This document shows positions 23,860 through 31,591 of a DNA stretch of 32,709 nucleotides, piece after piece (position 1 is the stretch's first letter; each line of letters opens with the position of its first letter). The notes under the pieces were generated by a model. The model was not told the origin of the DNA and did not search any database. It was given only the letters and a program-made list of their open reading frames with translations. Origin of the DNA: an uncultured Oscillospiraceae bacterium (GTDB lineage: Bacteria > Bacillota > Clostridia > Oscillospirales > Oscillospiraceae). Made by a program: the position numbers and the translations under genes. The DNA lies in contig CANRFT010000025.1 in assembly GCA_947629955.1 (NCBI GenBank), positions 1 through 32,709 of the forward strand, written 5' to 3'.

Positions 23860-23896
23860 GCGGGCGGGGTGTGATACGCCACTCCGCCCGCTTTTT
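23860..23896 (+). terminator. Internal terminator after PTS IIC
   Basis: 12-bp stem GCGGGCGGGGTG / CACTCCGCCCGC (23860-23871, 23880-23891; one G-U pair), eight-base loop, then TTTTT. No promoter is evident in the 30 bases before the next gene, so it probably lets through only part of the transcripts. Confidence 0.8.
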
Positions 23897-23925
23897 ATCC
23901 GGCTGACAGATTAGGAGGAGACAAT

Positions 23926-24951
23926 ATGTACGTACTTGAGCAGGAACTGCGGGATCAATTCCACGCCGCCGCGCGGACCGCGGAGTTGCTGGCGGCCCGG
24001 CGGGAGGAGATCCGGGCGGAATTTTCCGGCATACGGACGCTGTGCGTGCTGGGGTGCGGCTCCAGTTTCAGCGTGGCAAGATCCGCCGCCACGCTGTTCT
24101 CCCAGCACACGGGGATCCCCGCCTTCGCCCTGGCGGCCGGCGACCTTCTGGTCAATTTCCCGGATTACCGCAGGATGCTGTCGGGCGCCGCGCTGCTGGT
24201 GCTCTCCCGCTCCGGCTCCACCAGTGAGGCGGTGCGGGCGGCCCGGCGGTGCGGGGAGGAGCTTGGCTGCCGGATCCTGTCCGTCTGCGCGAAGGAGGAC
24301 ACCCCCCTGCACCCGCTGGCGGACTGGGAGCTTTGCATCCCCTGGGCCTTTGACGAGGCGGTCTGCCAGACCCGCACGGTGACCAACCTCTATCTGGTGG
24401 TCCTGGGGATCGCCCGCATCGCCGGCGGCGAGGGCACAGAGGATCTCGCCGCGGCGGCGGCAGCGGCCGAAGCCTTCTGCCCCGCACAGGAGCAGGTCCT
24501 CGCCGGGCTCGCGGAAAAGCCGTGGACCAGGGCAGTCGTCCTGGGGGACAGCGGCATGGCCGGCCTGCTGGAGGAGGGCGCTCTGGCCTTTAAGGAGATC
24601 TGCCGCAGGGACTCCAACCACTATCACCTTCTGGACGTCCGCCACGGGCCCATGGTACAGATCGGCCGGGACACGCTGGTCGCCGCCGTGGTCTCTTCCG
24701 GGGACCGGAAGCTCCAGCTGGACCTTCTGAAGGATGTGAGCGCGAAGACCGATCTTCTCTTGGTGCTGGACTGCGGCGAGGGGCAGGAGCCCGTTCCGGG
24801 CATACGGATCTCCCTGCCGGACTGCGGGCCGGATGAGCTGCGGGCCGTGTTCGCCCTCTTCTGCCTCCAGGAGCTCTGCTTCCGGCACGCGCTCGTCCGC
24901 GGCGTGGACCCCGACCGGCCGGAGGGCCTTGACCCATGGATCAGTCTTTGA
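23926..24951 (+). CDS. AgaS/GlmS-like tandem SIS isomerase (sugar-phosphate deaminase/isomerase)
   Basis: 341-residue protein with two SIS domains, as in the isomerase half of GlmS, AgaS and FrlB. The first has LCVLGCGSSFSVARSAATLF and VLSRSGSTSEAVRAARRCG (phosphosugar loops); the second has the AVVLGDSGMAGLLEEGALAF and ICRRDSNHYHLLDVRHGPM stretch with conserved His and Glu. AgaS deaminates and isomerises galactosamine-6-P to tagatose-6-P; FrlB deglycates fructoselysine-6-P. NagA and GatZ next door make AgaS the better analogy. Ribosome binding site TAGGAGGAG. Its last 16 bases overlap the next gene. The exact substrate is inferred. Confidence 0.87.
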   Translation: MYVLEQELRDQFHAAARTAELLAARREEIRAEFSGIRTLCVLGCGSSFSVARSAATLFSQHTGIPAFALAAGDLLVNFPDYRRMLSGAALLVLSRSGSTSEAVRAARRCGEELGCRILSVCAKEDTPLHPLADWELCIPWAFDEAVCQTRTVTNLYLVVLGIARIAGGEGTEDLAAAAAAAEAFCPAQEQVLAGLAEKPWTRAVVLGDSGMAGLLEEGALAFKEICRRDSNHYHLLDVRHGPMVQIGRDTLVAAVVSSGDRKLQLDLLKDVSAKTDLLLVLDCGEGQEPVPGIRISLPDCGPDELRAVFALFCLQELCFRHALVRGVDPDRPEGLDPWISL

Positions 24952-26255
24952 GAGAGAACCCCCTGCTGGCGCTGCTCCGGAACCGGGAGCGGGGGCGGCA
25001 GATGGGGGTGTGGTCCTGCTGCAGCGCGAACGAATATGTGATCCGAGCGGCTATGCGCCGGGCAAAGGGCGCGGAGATCCCCGTGCTGGTAGAGGCCACG
25101 GCCAATCAGGTCAATCAGGACGGCGGCTATACCGGAATGACCCCCGTGGAGTTCCGCGCGTTCCTGTCCCGCATCGCCGCGGAGGAGGGGCTTCCGGCGG
25201 AGCGGGTGCTGTGCGGCGGCGACCATCTGGGCCCCCTCACCTGGCGCGGGCTCCCCGCGGCGGAGGCTATGGCCCGGGCCGAGACGCTGGTGGAGAGCTA
25301 CGTGCTGGCCGGATTTTCAAAGATCCACCTGGACACCAGCATGCGCCTTGGGGACGACGACCCGGAGGCGCGGCTCAGCGACGAGGTGATCGCCCAACGG
25401 GGCGCCCGCCTGTGCGCCGCTGCGGAGCGGGCCTGGGCGCGGCTGTCTGAAACCCGCCCCGGCATCCCCGCGCCTGTCTATGTGATCGGCAGCGAGGTGC
25501 CGATCCCCGGAGGCGCGCAGGAGAACGAGGACTCGGTGGCGGTCACCGATCCGGGCGCCTGCCGGGCCACGCTGACGGCCTTCAGGAGCGCGTTCGAGCG
25601 GCGCGGCCTGGAGAGTGCCTGGGGCCGGGTGGTCGGCCTGGTGGTACAGCCCGGCGTGGAATTTGCCGATGAGTCGGTGGTGACATACCGCCGCGCGGCG
25701 GCGGAAGGGCTGACCGCCTGTCTGAGGGATTGGCCCGAACTGGTATTCGAGGGGCACTCCACCGACTATCAGCCGCGCGAGGCCCTCCGGGAGATGGTCG
25801 AGGACGGCATCGCCATCCTCAAGGTAGGCCCCGCCCTCACCTTTGCCCTGCGGGAAGGGCTGTTCGCCCTGGAGGAGATCGAGCGTGAACTGAGCGGGCT
25901 TTACGGGCTTGCGCCCAGCGGGTTCCGCTCCGCGCTGGAGAACGCCATGACGGAGGACGACCGCTACTGGGCCGGCTATTACCGCGGCAGCCCGGAGCGC
26001 TGCCGCTATGCCCGGTCCTTCAGCTATTCCGACCGCGCGAGATACTATCTCCCCTGCCCCGGGGTGGCCGCCGCAATCTCCCGTCTGATGGAGAACCTGG
26101 ATCGCCGGCCCATCCCTCCGGCACTGCTCAGCCAGTACCTGCCCGCCCAGTATGAGCGGGTCAGGACAGGGGCGCTGCCGGACCGGGCAGAGGATATCCT
26201 CATCGACCGGGTCGGAGACAGGATCGACGACTACATATACGCCGTGCTTCGATAA
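24936..26255 (+). CDS. GatZ/KbaZ-like tagatose-bisphosphate aldolase accessory subunit (COG4573)
   Basis: 439-residue protein of the GatZ/KbaZ/AgaZ family. In E. coli these proteins stabilise and activate the class II tagatose-1,6-bisphosphate aldolases GatY/KbaY; the family has also been listed as a predicted tagatose-6-P kinase. TIM-barrel segments: GVWSCCSANEYVIRAAM, VLVEATANQVNQDGGYTGMT, VLCGGDHLGPLTW, FSKIHLDTSMRLGDD, and a late FEGHSTDYQ. The conserved His/Asp pattern resembles a degenerate aldolase barrel. No GatY/KbaY partner is in the window. The start follows GGAGG and overlaps agaS-like by 16 bases. Links the pathway to tagatose phosphates. Confidence 0.9.
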   Translation: MDQSLRENPLLALLRNRERGRQMGVWSCCSANEYVIRAAMRRAKGAEIPVLVEATANQVNQDGGYTGMTPVEFRAFLSRIAAEEGLPAERVLCGGDHLGPLTWRGLPAAEAMARAETLVESYVLAGFSKIHLDTSMRLGDDDPEARLSDEVIAQRGARLCAAAERAWARLSETRPGIPAPVYVIGSEVPIPGGAQENEDSVAVTDPGACRATLTAFRSAFERRGLESAWGRVVGLVVQPGVEFADESVVTYRRAAAEGLTACLRDWPELVFEGHSTDYQPREALREMVEDGIAILKVGPALTFALREGLFALEEIERELSGLYGLAPSGFRSALENAMTEDDRYWAGYYRGSPERCRYARSFSYSDRARYYLPCPGVAAAISRLMENLDRRPIPPALLSQYLPAQYERVRTGALPDRAEDILIDRVGDRIDDYIYAVLR

Positions 26256-26265
26256 GGAGGCCTGT

Positions 26266-26931
26266 ATGTACAGCACACTGCTGTTCGACATGGACGGAAC
26301 ACTGATCGATTCCGAGGCCAGCATCTGGATATCCCTGTGCCACGCGCTGGAGGCGGCGGGCCAGCCGCCCATTCCGCGCGAGCGGACCCGCGAGTTCATC
26401 GGTCCCCCGCTGGATCGCACCCTCAGCGATCTGCTGGGCCTCTCCGGGGAGACCTTTCAGCGGGTGTGGGACGGCTATGCCGCCCATTACCGGCAGGTGG
26501 GGCTGTACGGCTCCGAGCCTGTTCCCGGGATGCCGGAGCTGGTCGCCCGGCTGAAAAAGCGGGGGTTCCGCCTGGCGGTGGCCACCTGCAAGCCGTGGGA
26601 CTACTGCGGCCCCATTCTGGAGCTCTGCGGCTTCGGCGACAGTTTCGAGGTGGTGGCCGGCAGCTTTCACAACGGCGTGCCGGAGAACAAGGCCGCGGTC
26701 ATCCGCGACGCGCTCCGCCAGCTGAACGCGGGCACGGAGGGCGTCCTGATGGTGGGAGACCGGGCCGCGGATGTGGCGGGCTCCAGGGCCTGCGGGATCC
26801 CCTGCGTGGGGGTGGACTTCTGCGGCTACGCCGATCCCGGCGAGATGGAGGCGGCGGGGGCCCTGGCGGTATTCGACACCATGGACGGACTGGAGCGTTT
26901 TCTGACCGGGAACGCCGGATCTCAGAATTGA
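26266..26931 (+). CDS. HAD family sugar-phosphatase or mutase-like hydrolase
   Basis: 221-residue haloacid dehalogenase superfamily hydrolase of the Gph/beta-phosphoglucomutase type. The nucleophile motif is LLFDMDGTLIDSE (DxDGT), motif III is the Lys in PENKAAVI, and the closing acid pair is MVGDRAADVAG. The helical cap lies at about residues 15-85. It most probably dephosphorylates a sugar phosphate or phosphoglycolate. ATG at 26266 follows AAGGAGG and gives the canonical N-terminus; the open frame to 26152 is not used. It sits 10 bases after GatZ within the operon, so it may detoxify or recycle a pathway phosphate. Not certain. Confidence 0.88.
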   Translation: MYSTLLFDMDGTLIDSEASIWISLCHALEAAGQPPIPRERTREFIGPPLDRTLSDLLGLSGETFQRVWDGYAAHYRQVGLYGSEPVPGMPELVARLKKRGFRLAVATCKPWDYCGPILELCGFGDSFEVVAGSFHNGVPENKAAVIRDALRQLNAGTEGVLMVGDRAADVAGSRACGIPCVGVDFCGYADPGEMEAAGALAVFDTMDGLERFLTGNAGSQN

Positions 26932-26947
26932 AACGGAGATGAATGTC

Positions 26948-28687
26948 ATGGTACTCAAGGGAAAAGCGGTATCCAGAGGCGTCGCCCTGGGGCCGGTCCT
27001 GCGTTACGCGCCTTTTCAGCCCGTTCTGACGAAGGAGCTCCTCCCGGCCGGCGGGGCGGAGGCCGCTCTGGCGGCGTACCGCGCCGCGCGGGCCGCCGCC
27101 CAAAAGGAGTTGGACGGGCTGGAGCGGCGGCTCGCGTCCGCGGACCCGGAGCAGGCGAAGATCATGGCCGCCCACCGGGATATCCTCCTGGACCCCGCCA
27201 TGGATGAGGAGATCACCGATCTGGTCAACTATGACGGGGTGAGCCCGGACGCCGCCGCCGACCAGGTCTTCCGGACCTACGCCGGGATCCTCAGGGGATC
27301 GGACAACCCGCTGATGCGGGAACGGGCCGCCGATCTGCTGGACGTACTCAACCGCCTGCTGCGCTGCTGGGCCGGAGCGCCGGAGCGCGACCTCTCCCGG
27401 CTGGACCGGCCGGTCATCGTGGTGGCCGACGACCTCTATCCCTCCGACACCGCCGCCATCGACCGGAAAAACGTGCTGGGGATCATCACCCAGACCGGCG
27501 GCAGCACCTCCCACACCGCGATCATCGCCCGGGGCTACGGGATCCCCGCCATCCTGGGCGTCCCAAACGCGATGGAGGCACTGGAGGACGGGCAGAAGGT
27601 CGTTCTGGACGGGGAGACGGGGGAGATCATCGCGGATCCCTCTGAGGCGGAAGAGGCGGCCTACCGCCGGAAATCGGAACGGGTGGCCGCCGCCCTGCGG
27701 GATCTGGACGCCTTTCTGGACGCGGAGCCCGTGACCCGGGACGGCGTCCGCGTCCAGGTGCGGCTGAACGTGGCCGCCGCGGGGGAGCGGGAACTCTCCA
27801 GCGCGGAGCATGTGGACGGCTGCGGGCTGTTCCGCACGGAGTTCCTCTATCTGAACCGGGAACAGCTCCCCGGTGAGGAGGAACAGTACCTCGCCTATCG
27901 GAAGGTATTGGAGCGCTTCGGAGACAAGCCGGTGATCCTGCGCACCATGGATATCGGCGGGGACAAGCAGTTCCCCGGCTCCGAGGAGCTTCGGGAGGAC
28001 AACCCCTTCCTTGGCCTGCGGGGCCTGCGGCTCTCTCTGGAGCGGCCGGAGCTCTTCCGGGTCCAGGCCCGCGCCATTCTCCGCGCCTCCGTCCACGGGA
28101 ACATGAAGGTGATGATGCCCATGGTGGGCAGTCTGGAGGAGTACCGCCAGGCCAAAGCCGTGTTCGCCGGGGAGATGGACGCGCTGGACCGGGAGGGGAT
28201 CCCCTGGGACCGGGATCTGCGCCTTGGGATCATGATCGAGGTCCCGTCCATCGCCCTCATCGCCGACCTGGCGGCCCAGGAGGTAGATTTTGCCAGCGTG
28301 GGCACCAATGACCTGACGCAGTACCTCTGCGCGGCGGACCGCGTCAGCCCGTCGGTGCGCGCCTATTACAAGGAATACCACCCCGCCGTGTTCCGCACGC
28401 TGGCCTATCTGGCCAGAGCCTTCCGGGACGCCGGACGCGAGCTGAGCATCTGCGGGGAACTGGGCGGCGACCCGCTGGCGATCCCGGCGCTGGTCGGGCT
28501 CGGGATCCGCCAGCTCTCCATGGGCGCGGCATCCGTCCCGGCCGCAAAGCGCGTTATCCGCTCCCTGGATCTGCCTGCGGCGGAGCGGTTGGCGGAAGAG
28601 GTACTGCATCAAAAGACACAAGAGGATGTCCGCGCCTGCCTGGAGCGGTTCGCGTCCGGGCTGGCCGGCCAGGAAAAGGAGGCTTGA
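26948..28687 (+). CDS. ptsI: PTS Enzyme I (phosphoenolpyruvate-protein phosphotransferase)
   Basis: 579-residue, full-length Enzyme I. It takes phosphate from PEP and gives it to HPr. The active-site His189 lies in GGSTSHTAIIARGYGIPAIL, inside the swivel domain. The C-terminal PEP barrel has GLFRTEFLYL, ILRTMDIGGDKQF, GIMIEVPSIALIADL and SVGTNDLTQYL. The usual CGEMAGD site reads CGELGGD, a mild change. ATG at 26948 lies 9 bases from GGAG; an in-frame ATG at 26939 touches that GGAG and is unlikely. Being in a sugar-specific operon beside its own HPr, it may be a dedicated second Enzyme I rather than the housekeeping copy. Confidence 0.95.
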   Translation: MVLKGKAVSRGVALGPVLRYAPFQPVLTKELLPAGGAEAALAAYRAARAAAQKELDGLERRLASADPEQAKIMAAHRDILLDPAMDEEITDLVNYDGVSPDAAADQVFRTYAGILRGSDNPLMRERAADLLDVLNRLLRCWAGAPERDLSRLDRPVIVVADDLYPSDTAAIDRKNVLGIITQTGGSTSHTAIIARGYGIPAILGVPNAMEALEDGQKVVLDGETGEIIADPSEAEEAAYRRKSERVAAALRDLDAFLDAEPVTRDGVRVQVRLNVAAAGERELSSAEHVDGCGLFRTEFLYLNREQLPGEEEQYLAYRKVLERFGDKPVILRTMDIGGDKQFPGSEELREDNPFLGLRGLRLSLERPELFRVQARAILRASVHGNMKVMMPMVGSLEEYRQAKAVFAGEMDALDREGIPWDRDLRLGIMIEVPSIALIADLAAQEVDFASVGTNDLTQYLCAADRVSPSVRAYYKEYHPAVFRTLAYLARAFRDAGRELSICGELGGDPLAIPALVGLGIRQLSMGAASVPAAKRVIRSLDLPAAERLAEEVLHQKTQEDVRACLERFASGLAGQEKEA

Positions 28688-28691
28688 TCCC

Positions 28692-28958
28692 ATGTATACC
28701 AAGGAAATCGAGATCGTCAACGCCACCGGGCTCCACGCCCGCCCCGCTTCACAGTTCGTCGCCAAGGCGGGCTCCTTCCGCTCCCGGATCCAGATCCGGC
28801 GGGTGGGAGACGAAAAGTGGTACAACGCCAAGGCGATCGTCATGCTTATGACCCTGGGCCTGGCCCAGGGAGAGCGGGCCGAGATCTCCGCCCAGGGAGA
28901 GGATGAGCAGGAGGCGGTAGAGGCCCTGGCCGCCCTGGTGGCGGACTTGAAGGAATAA
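28692..28958 (+). CDS. ptsH: HPr phosphocarrier protein lacking the Ser46 site
   Basis: 88-residue HPr. The phosphorylated His15 is intact in NATGLHARPASQF, so it can shuttle phosphate from Enzyme I to IIA. The regulatory serine phosphorylated by HPr kinase (Ser46 in LKSIMGVMSLG of Bacillus) is replaced by Ala48 in NAKAIVMLMTLG; the loop before it is two residues longer. It should therefore not report carbon status through CcpA. The start lies four bases after the ptsI stop (coupled), with GGAGG inside the end of ptsI. Last clearly cytoplasmic gene of the operon. Confidence 0.94.
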   Translation: MYTKEIEIVNATGLHARPASQFVAKAGSFRSRIQIRRVGDEKWYNAKAIVMLMTLGLAQGERAEISAQGEDEQEAVEALAALVADLKE

Positions 28959-29037
28959 GCGGCCGGACGCCCCCCATATCCGACTTGTCAACATCCGCAC
29001 GGTATGCGGAAAAAATAAAAGAAAAGGAGCAAAAAAC

Positions 29038-31458
29038 ATGAAAAAGTCAGTTAGATCAATCCTCGCCGTGACGCTTGCCCTGATCATGCTGATCGGCGCG
29101 GCGCCCCTCACCGTCTTTGCGGCCGCCTCCGGTCGCACCGTTTCCTTCGACCCCGGCCGGGGCGGCACAGGAGAGATGGAAAGTGTCACCGTGACGAACG
29201 GCGGCACCTACAAGCTGCCCGAGAACACCTTTACCGCCCCGGATGGGTGGACCTTCCTGGGCTGGCAGGTGGGCGCGTTCACCGGGCTGCGGCCGGTCGG
29301 CTATGAGATCACCGTCACGGAGGACACGGTGATCACCGCCCGCTGGAAGAGAGACATCGACTGGGTGGTCAAGTACGAGGAGAACTTCGACAAGGCCGTC
29401 GATCACGACCAGGGCGAATGGGTCCGGGACGATTTCACCCTCGAGTCCGACATCTACTGGGGCGACAACGGCTACGGCACTATTGCCCGCGCCAATCAGG
29501 GCCGTATGAGCGCCGAGACCTTCTATGAGCAGCTGAACGCGATCGAGGCCTGGCGCAAGTCCTACACCCTCGGCACCGACGGCTGGCTGACCGTCAACAC
29601 CTACGGCGTGGGCGAGAACGGCGAGCCGCCCAAGGACGGCGCCAAGTTCGTCATCAACGGCGACGGCAAGGCCGTGCTGGTGGTCCCCAAGCACAACGAC
29701 GCCGTGGTGATGGCCTCCACCAACCCCCTGCCCGATACCTACCGCATCGAGGTCACCATCTCTGATATCGACTTCGGCGGCCTGAACTGGGACGAGGAAG
29801 CGGGCCAGGAGCTGAAGATGGACGGCACCTGGACGCCGTGGACCAGCGACTGGCAGTCCGATTACACCAAAAAGTACATCGACTATGAGGGCGACCGGAT
29901 CAACGGCTACTTCGCTGACAGCGTGGCCGGCGCCGGCAATGCCGGGCCCTGGCTCGGCGGCGCCGAGGCGGCCACGCAGAACGGGTTCTACTTCCTGTCC
30001 ATCGTGGACTACGGCACCCCCATGCCCCACAACAACACCTTCATCCACCACCACCGCAAGGTGGCCATGGACACCGACAACAACGGCCTGAACCCCTGGT
30101 CCAATGTCCATCAGGCCGACGGTTCGAATCCGGCGGACGGTTCCAAATACGTCTCCATGCTGTGGATGTATGACCGGGACCAGAGCCTCAACAGCGGCAA
30201 CACCTTCTACGCCCACTCCTCGTTCGGCAACATGAGCGGCAGCAACATGGTGGACAAGTACATCCCCGGTGAGAGCTACACCTTCGCCGTCGAGCGCACC
30301 CCCACCGACTACACCCTGGAGGTCACCGGCAAGTTCCAGGTCGGCGGCGAGACCACCTACCGCTGGACCAAGGCCAACCTGCCCGACGCCACCACCGGCG
30401 ATCCCATGGATGACCACTATACCTTCCACTTCAACCAGACGCTGGAGGAGCTGCAGAATGCTCTGCCCGACTGGGCCAACGACACCTATTCCGACGGCTT
30501 CCAGTATTTCGAGAACACCCAGATGGGCCCGGACGGCGACTTCCCCCACACCTACTGGAGCGAGACCGAGGGCTATCCCGACTACTTCTACATGGGCGTC
30601 CCCCATATCAACTGGTATGCCGGCACCGCTGTGTACAGCAGCCTGAAGCTCCTGGTCCCCGCGGACGATGTGGATGACCCCGCCATCTACGGCGTTGAGA
30701 CCTATTCCTACATCAGCCAGGAGACCGGCGCCACCGGCATCGTCGAGCGCAGCGTCAAGCAGGCCCACGCGGGCGAGACGGTCACCCTCACCCCTGTTGC
30801 CGGCACCATGTACAGGCCCACCGGCGTGACGGTGACGACCGGCGACGGAAAGGACGTGGCGGTCACTGACAACGGCGACGGCACCTACAGCTTCACCATG
30901 CCCGCCAGCAAGGTCATCACGACCGGCAAGTTCGCTCACATCAGCGACTACTACGAGGACGTGGGCGCGAGCAGCTGGTATCTTGACGCCGTCGGCTACG
31001 CGGTGGCGAAGGACCTGATGAAGGGCACCGGCGAGCACATGTTCAGCCCGGCGGACACCATCGACCGCGCCCAGGTCATGACCATCCTGGCCCGCAGGGC
31101 GGGGGTGGATACCGACAGCGGGGACCCCGATCCCTGGTATGCGAAGGGCCTGGCCTGGGCCGTTGAGCAGGGCATATCCGACGGTGCGGAACCGGAAACG
31201 CTCATCACCCGCGAGCAGTTGGTCACATTGCTGTACCGGCTGGAGGGCAGACCAGAGGCGGACCTCTCCGTGCTGGAGAACTACTCCGACGCCTCTGATA
31301 TCCACGATTGGGAGGACTTCCCGGCGGCCATGGCCTGGGCCGTGCAGAGCGGCATCCTCCAGGGCGACGGCACGGGCAGACTGATCCCCCTCAGAAACGC
31401 CACACGCGCTGAGGCCGCGCAGCTCCTCATGATGTATTGCAGGGACATCCACAAATAA
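29038..31458 (+). CDS. Secreted S-layer-homology protein with unknown middle domain
   Basis: 806-residue exported protein. A signal peptide (residues 1-28, charged KKSVR then LAVTLALIMLIGAAPLTVFA) is followed by an InlB-type B-repeat (about 33-103; FDPGRGGTGEME, GWTFLGWQVGAF, VITARW). A large aromatic- and Asn-rich region spans about 105-550 and is not recognised; its beta-rich character (FENTQMGPDGDF, GTAVYSSLKLLVP) suggests a lectin- or jellyroll-like fold. A second beta repeat (about 553-630) and three SLH motifs (about 638-806) that anchor to cell-wall polymers end it. It lies 79 bases after HPr; a small CCGCA/TGCGG hairpin followed by A-rich sequence, but no clear promoter, precedes it. 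Could bind or degrade the glycan that feeds the PTS. Confidence 0.85.
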   Translation: MKKSVRSILAVTLALIMLIGAAPLTVFAAASGRTVSFDPGRGGTGEMESVTVTNGGTYKLPENTFTAPDGWTFLGWQVGAFTGLRPVGYEITVTEDTVITARWKRDIDWVVKYEENFDKAVDHDQGEWVRDDFTLESDIYWGDNGYGTIARANQGRMSAETFYEQLNAIEAWRKSYTLGTDGWLTVNTYGVGENGEPPKDGAKFVINGDGKAVLVVPKHNDAVVMASTNPLPDTYRIEVTISDIDFGGLNWDEEAGQELKMDGTWTPWTSDWQSDYTKKYIDYEGDRINGYFADSVAGAGNAGPWLGGAEAATQNGFYFLSIVDYGTPMPHNNTFIHHHRKVAMDTDNNGLNPWSNVHQADGSNPADGSKYVSMLWMYDRDQSLNSGNTFYAHSSFGNMSGSNMVDKYIPGESYTFAVERTPTDYTLEVTGKFQVGGETTYRWTKANLPDATTGDPMDDHYTFHFNQTLEELQNALPDWANDTYSDGFQYFENTQMGPDGDFPHTYWSETEGYPDYFYMGVPHINWYAGTAVYSSLKLLVPADDVDDPAIYGVETYSYISQETGATGIVERSVKQAHAGETVTLTPVAGTMYRPTGVTVTTGDGKDVAVTDNGDGTYSFTMPASKVITTGKFAHISDYYEDVGASSWYLDAVGYAVAKDLMKGTGEHMFSPADTIDRAQVMTILARRAGVDTDSGDPDPWYAKGLAWAVEQGISDGAEPETLITREQLVTLLYRLEGRPEADLSVLENYSDASDIHDWEDFPAAMAWAVQSGILQGDGTGRLIPLRNATRAEAAQLLMMYCRDIHK

Positions 31459-31513
31459 GGGGGCCTGCCTGCGGGCTCTGCGCTGTCTCTGATCGCATCG
31501 GACACAATAAATC

Positions 31514-31554
31514 AAACGAACGGGGCGGCCTCATAGAGGCCGCCCCGTTCGTTT
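31514..31554. terminator. Bidirectional terminator within repeat copy B
   Basis: Perfect 19-bp stem, 31514-31532 with 31536-31554, loop ATA. The stem foot is AAACGAAC / GTTCGTTT, so both strands end in U-rich sequence. It separates the convergent SLH gene and gltD and forms the left part of repeat copy B. Confidence 0.9.
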
Positions 31555-31591
31555 CCGTGCAATTCAAGTCAAGTTGGTATACCCCATCAGG
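31521..31591. repeat. Dispersed 71-bp repeat, copy B (gltD 3' end)
   Basis: Ungapped match, 59 of 71, to copy A at 18711-18781, same orientation. Here it overlaps the last nine or so codons of gltD and its terminator. Most differences are transitions. Confidence 0.75.

Noticed and set aside
26699-28843. A 714-codon open frame antisense to ptsI and the HAD gene
   Set aside because: It spans three real genes on the other strand, is Gly/Arg/Pro rich and has no recognisable domain.
29056-31515. An 819-codon open frame antisense to the SLH protein gene
   Set aside because: The sense frame has a signal peptide, domains and SLH motifs; the antisense frame is a mirror of codon bias and has no ribosome binding site.
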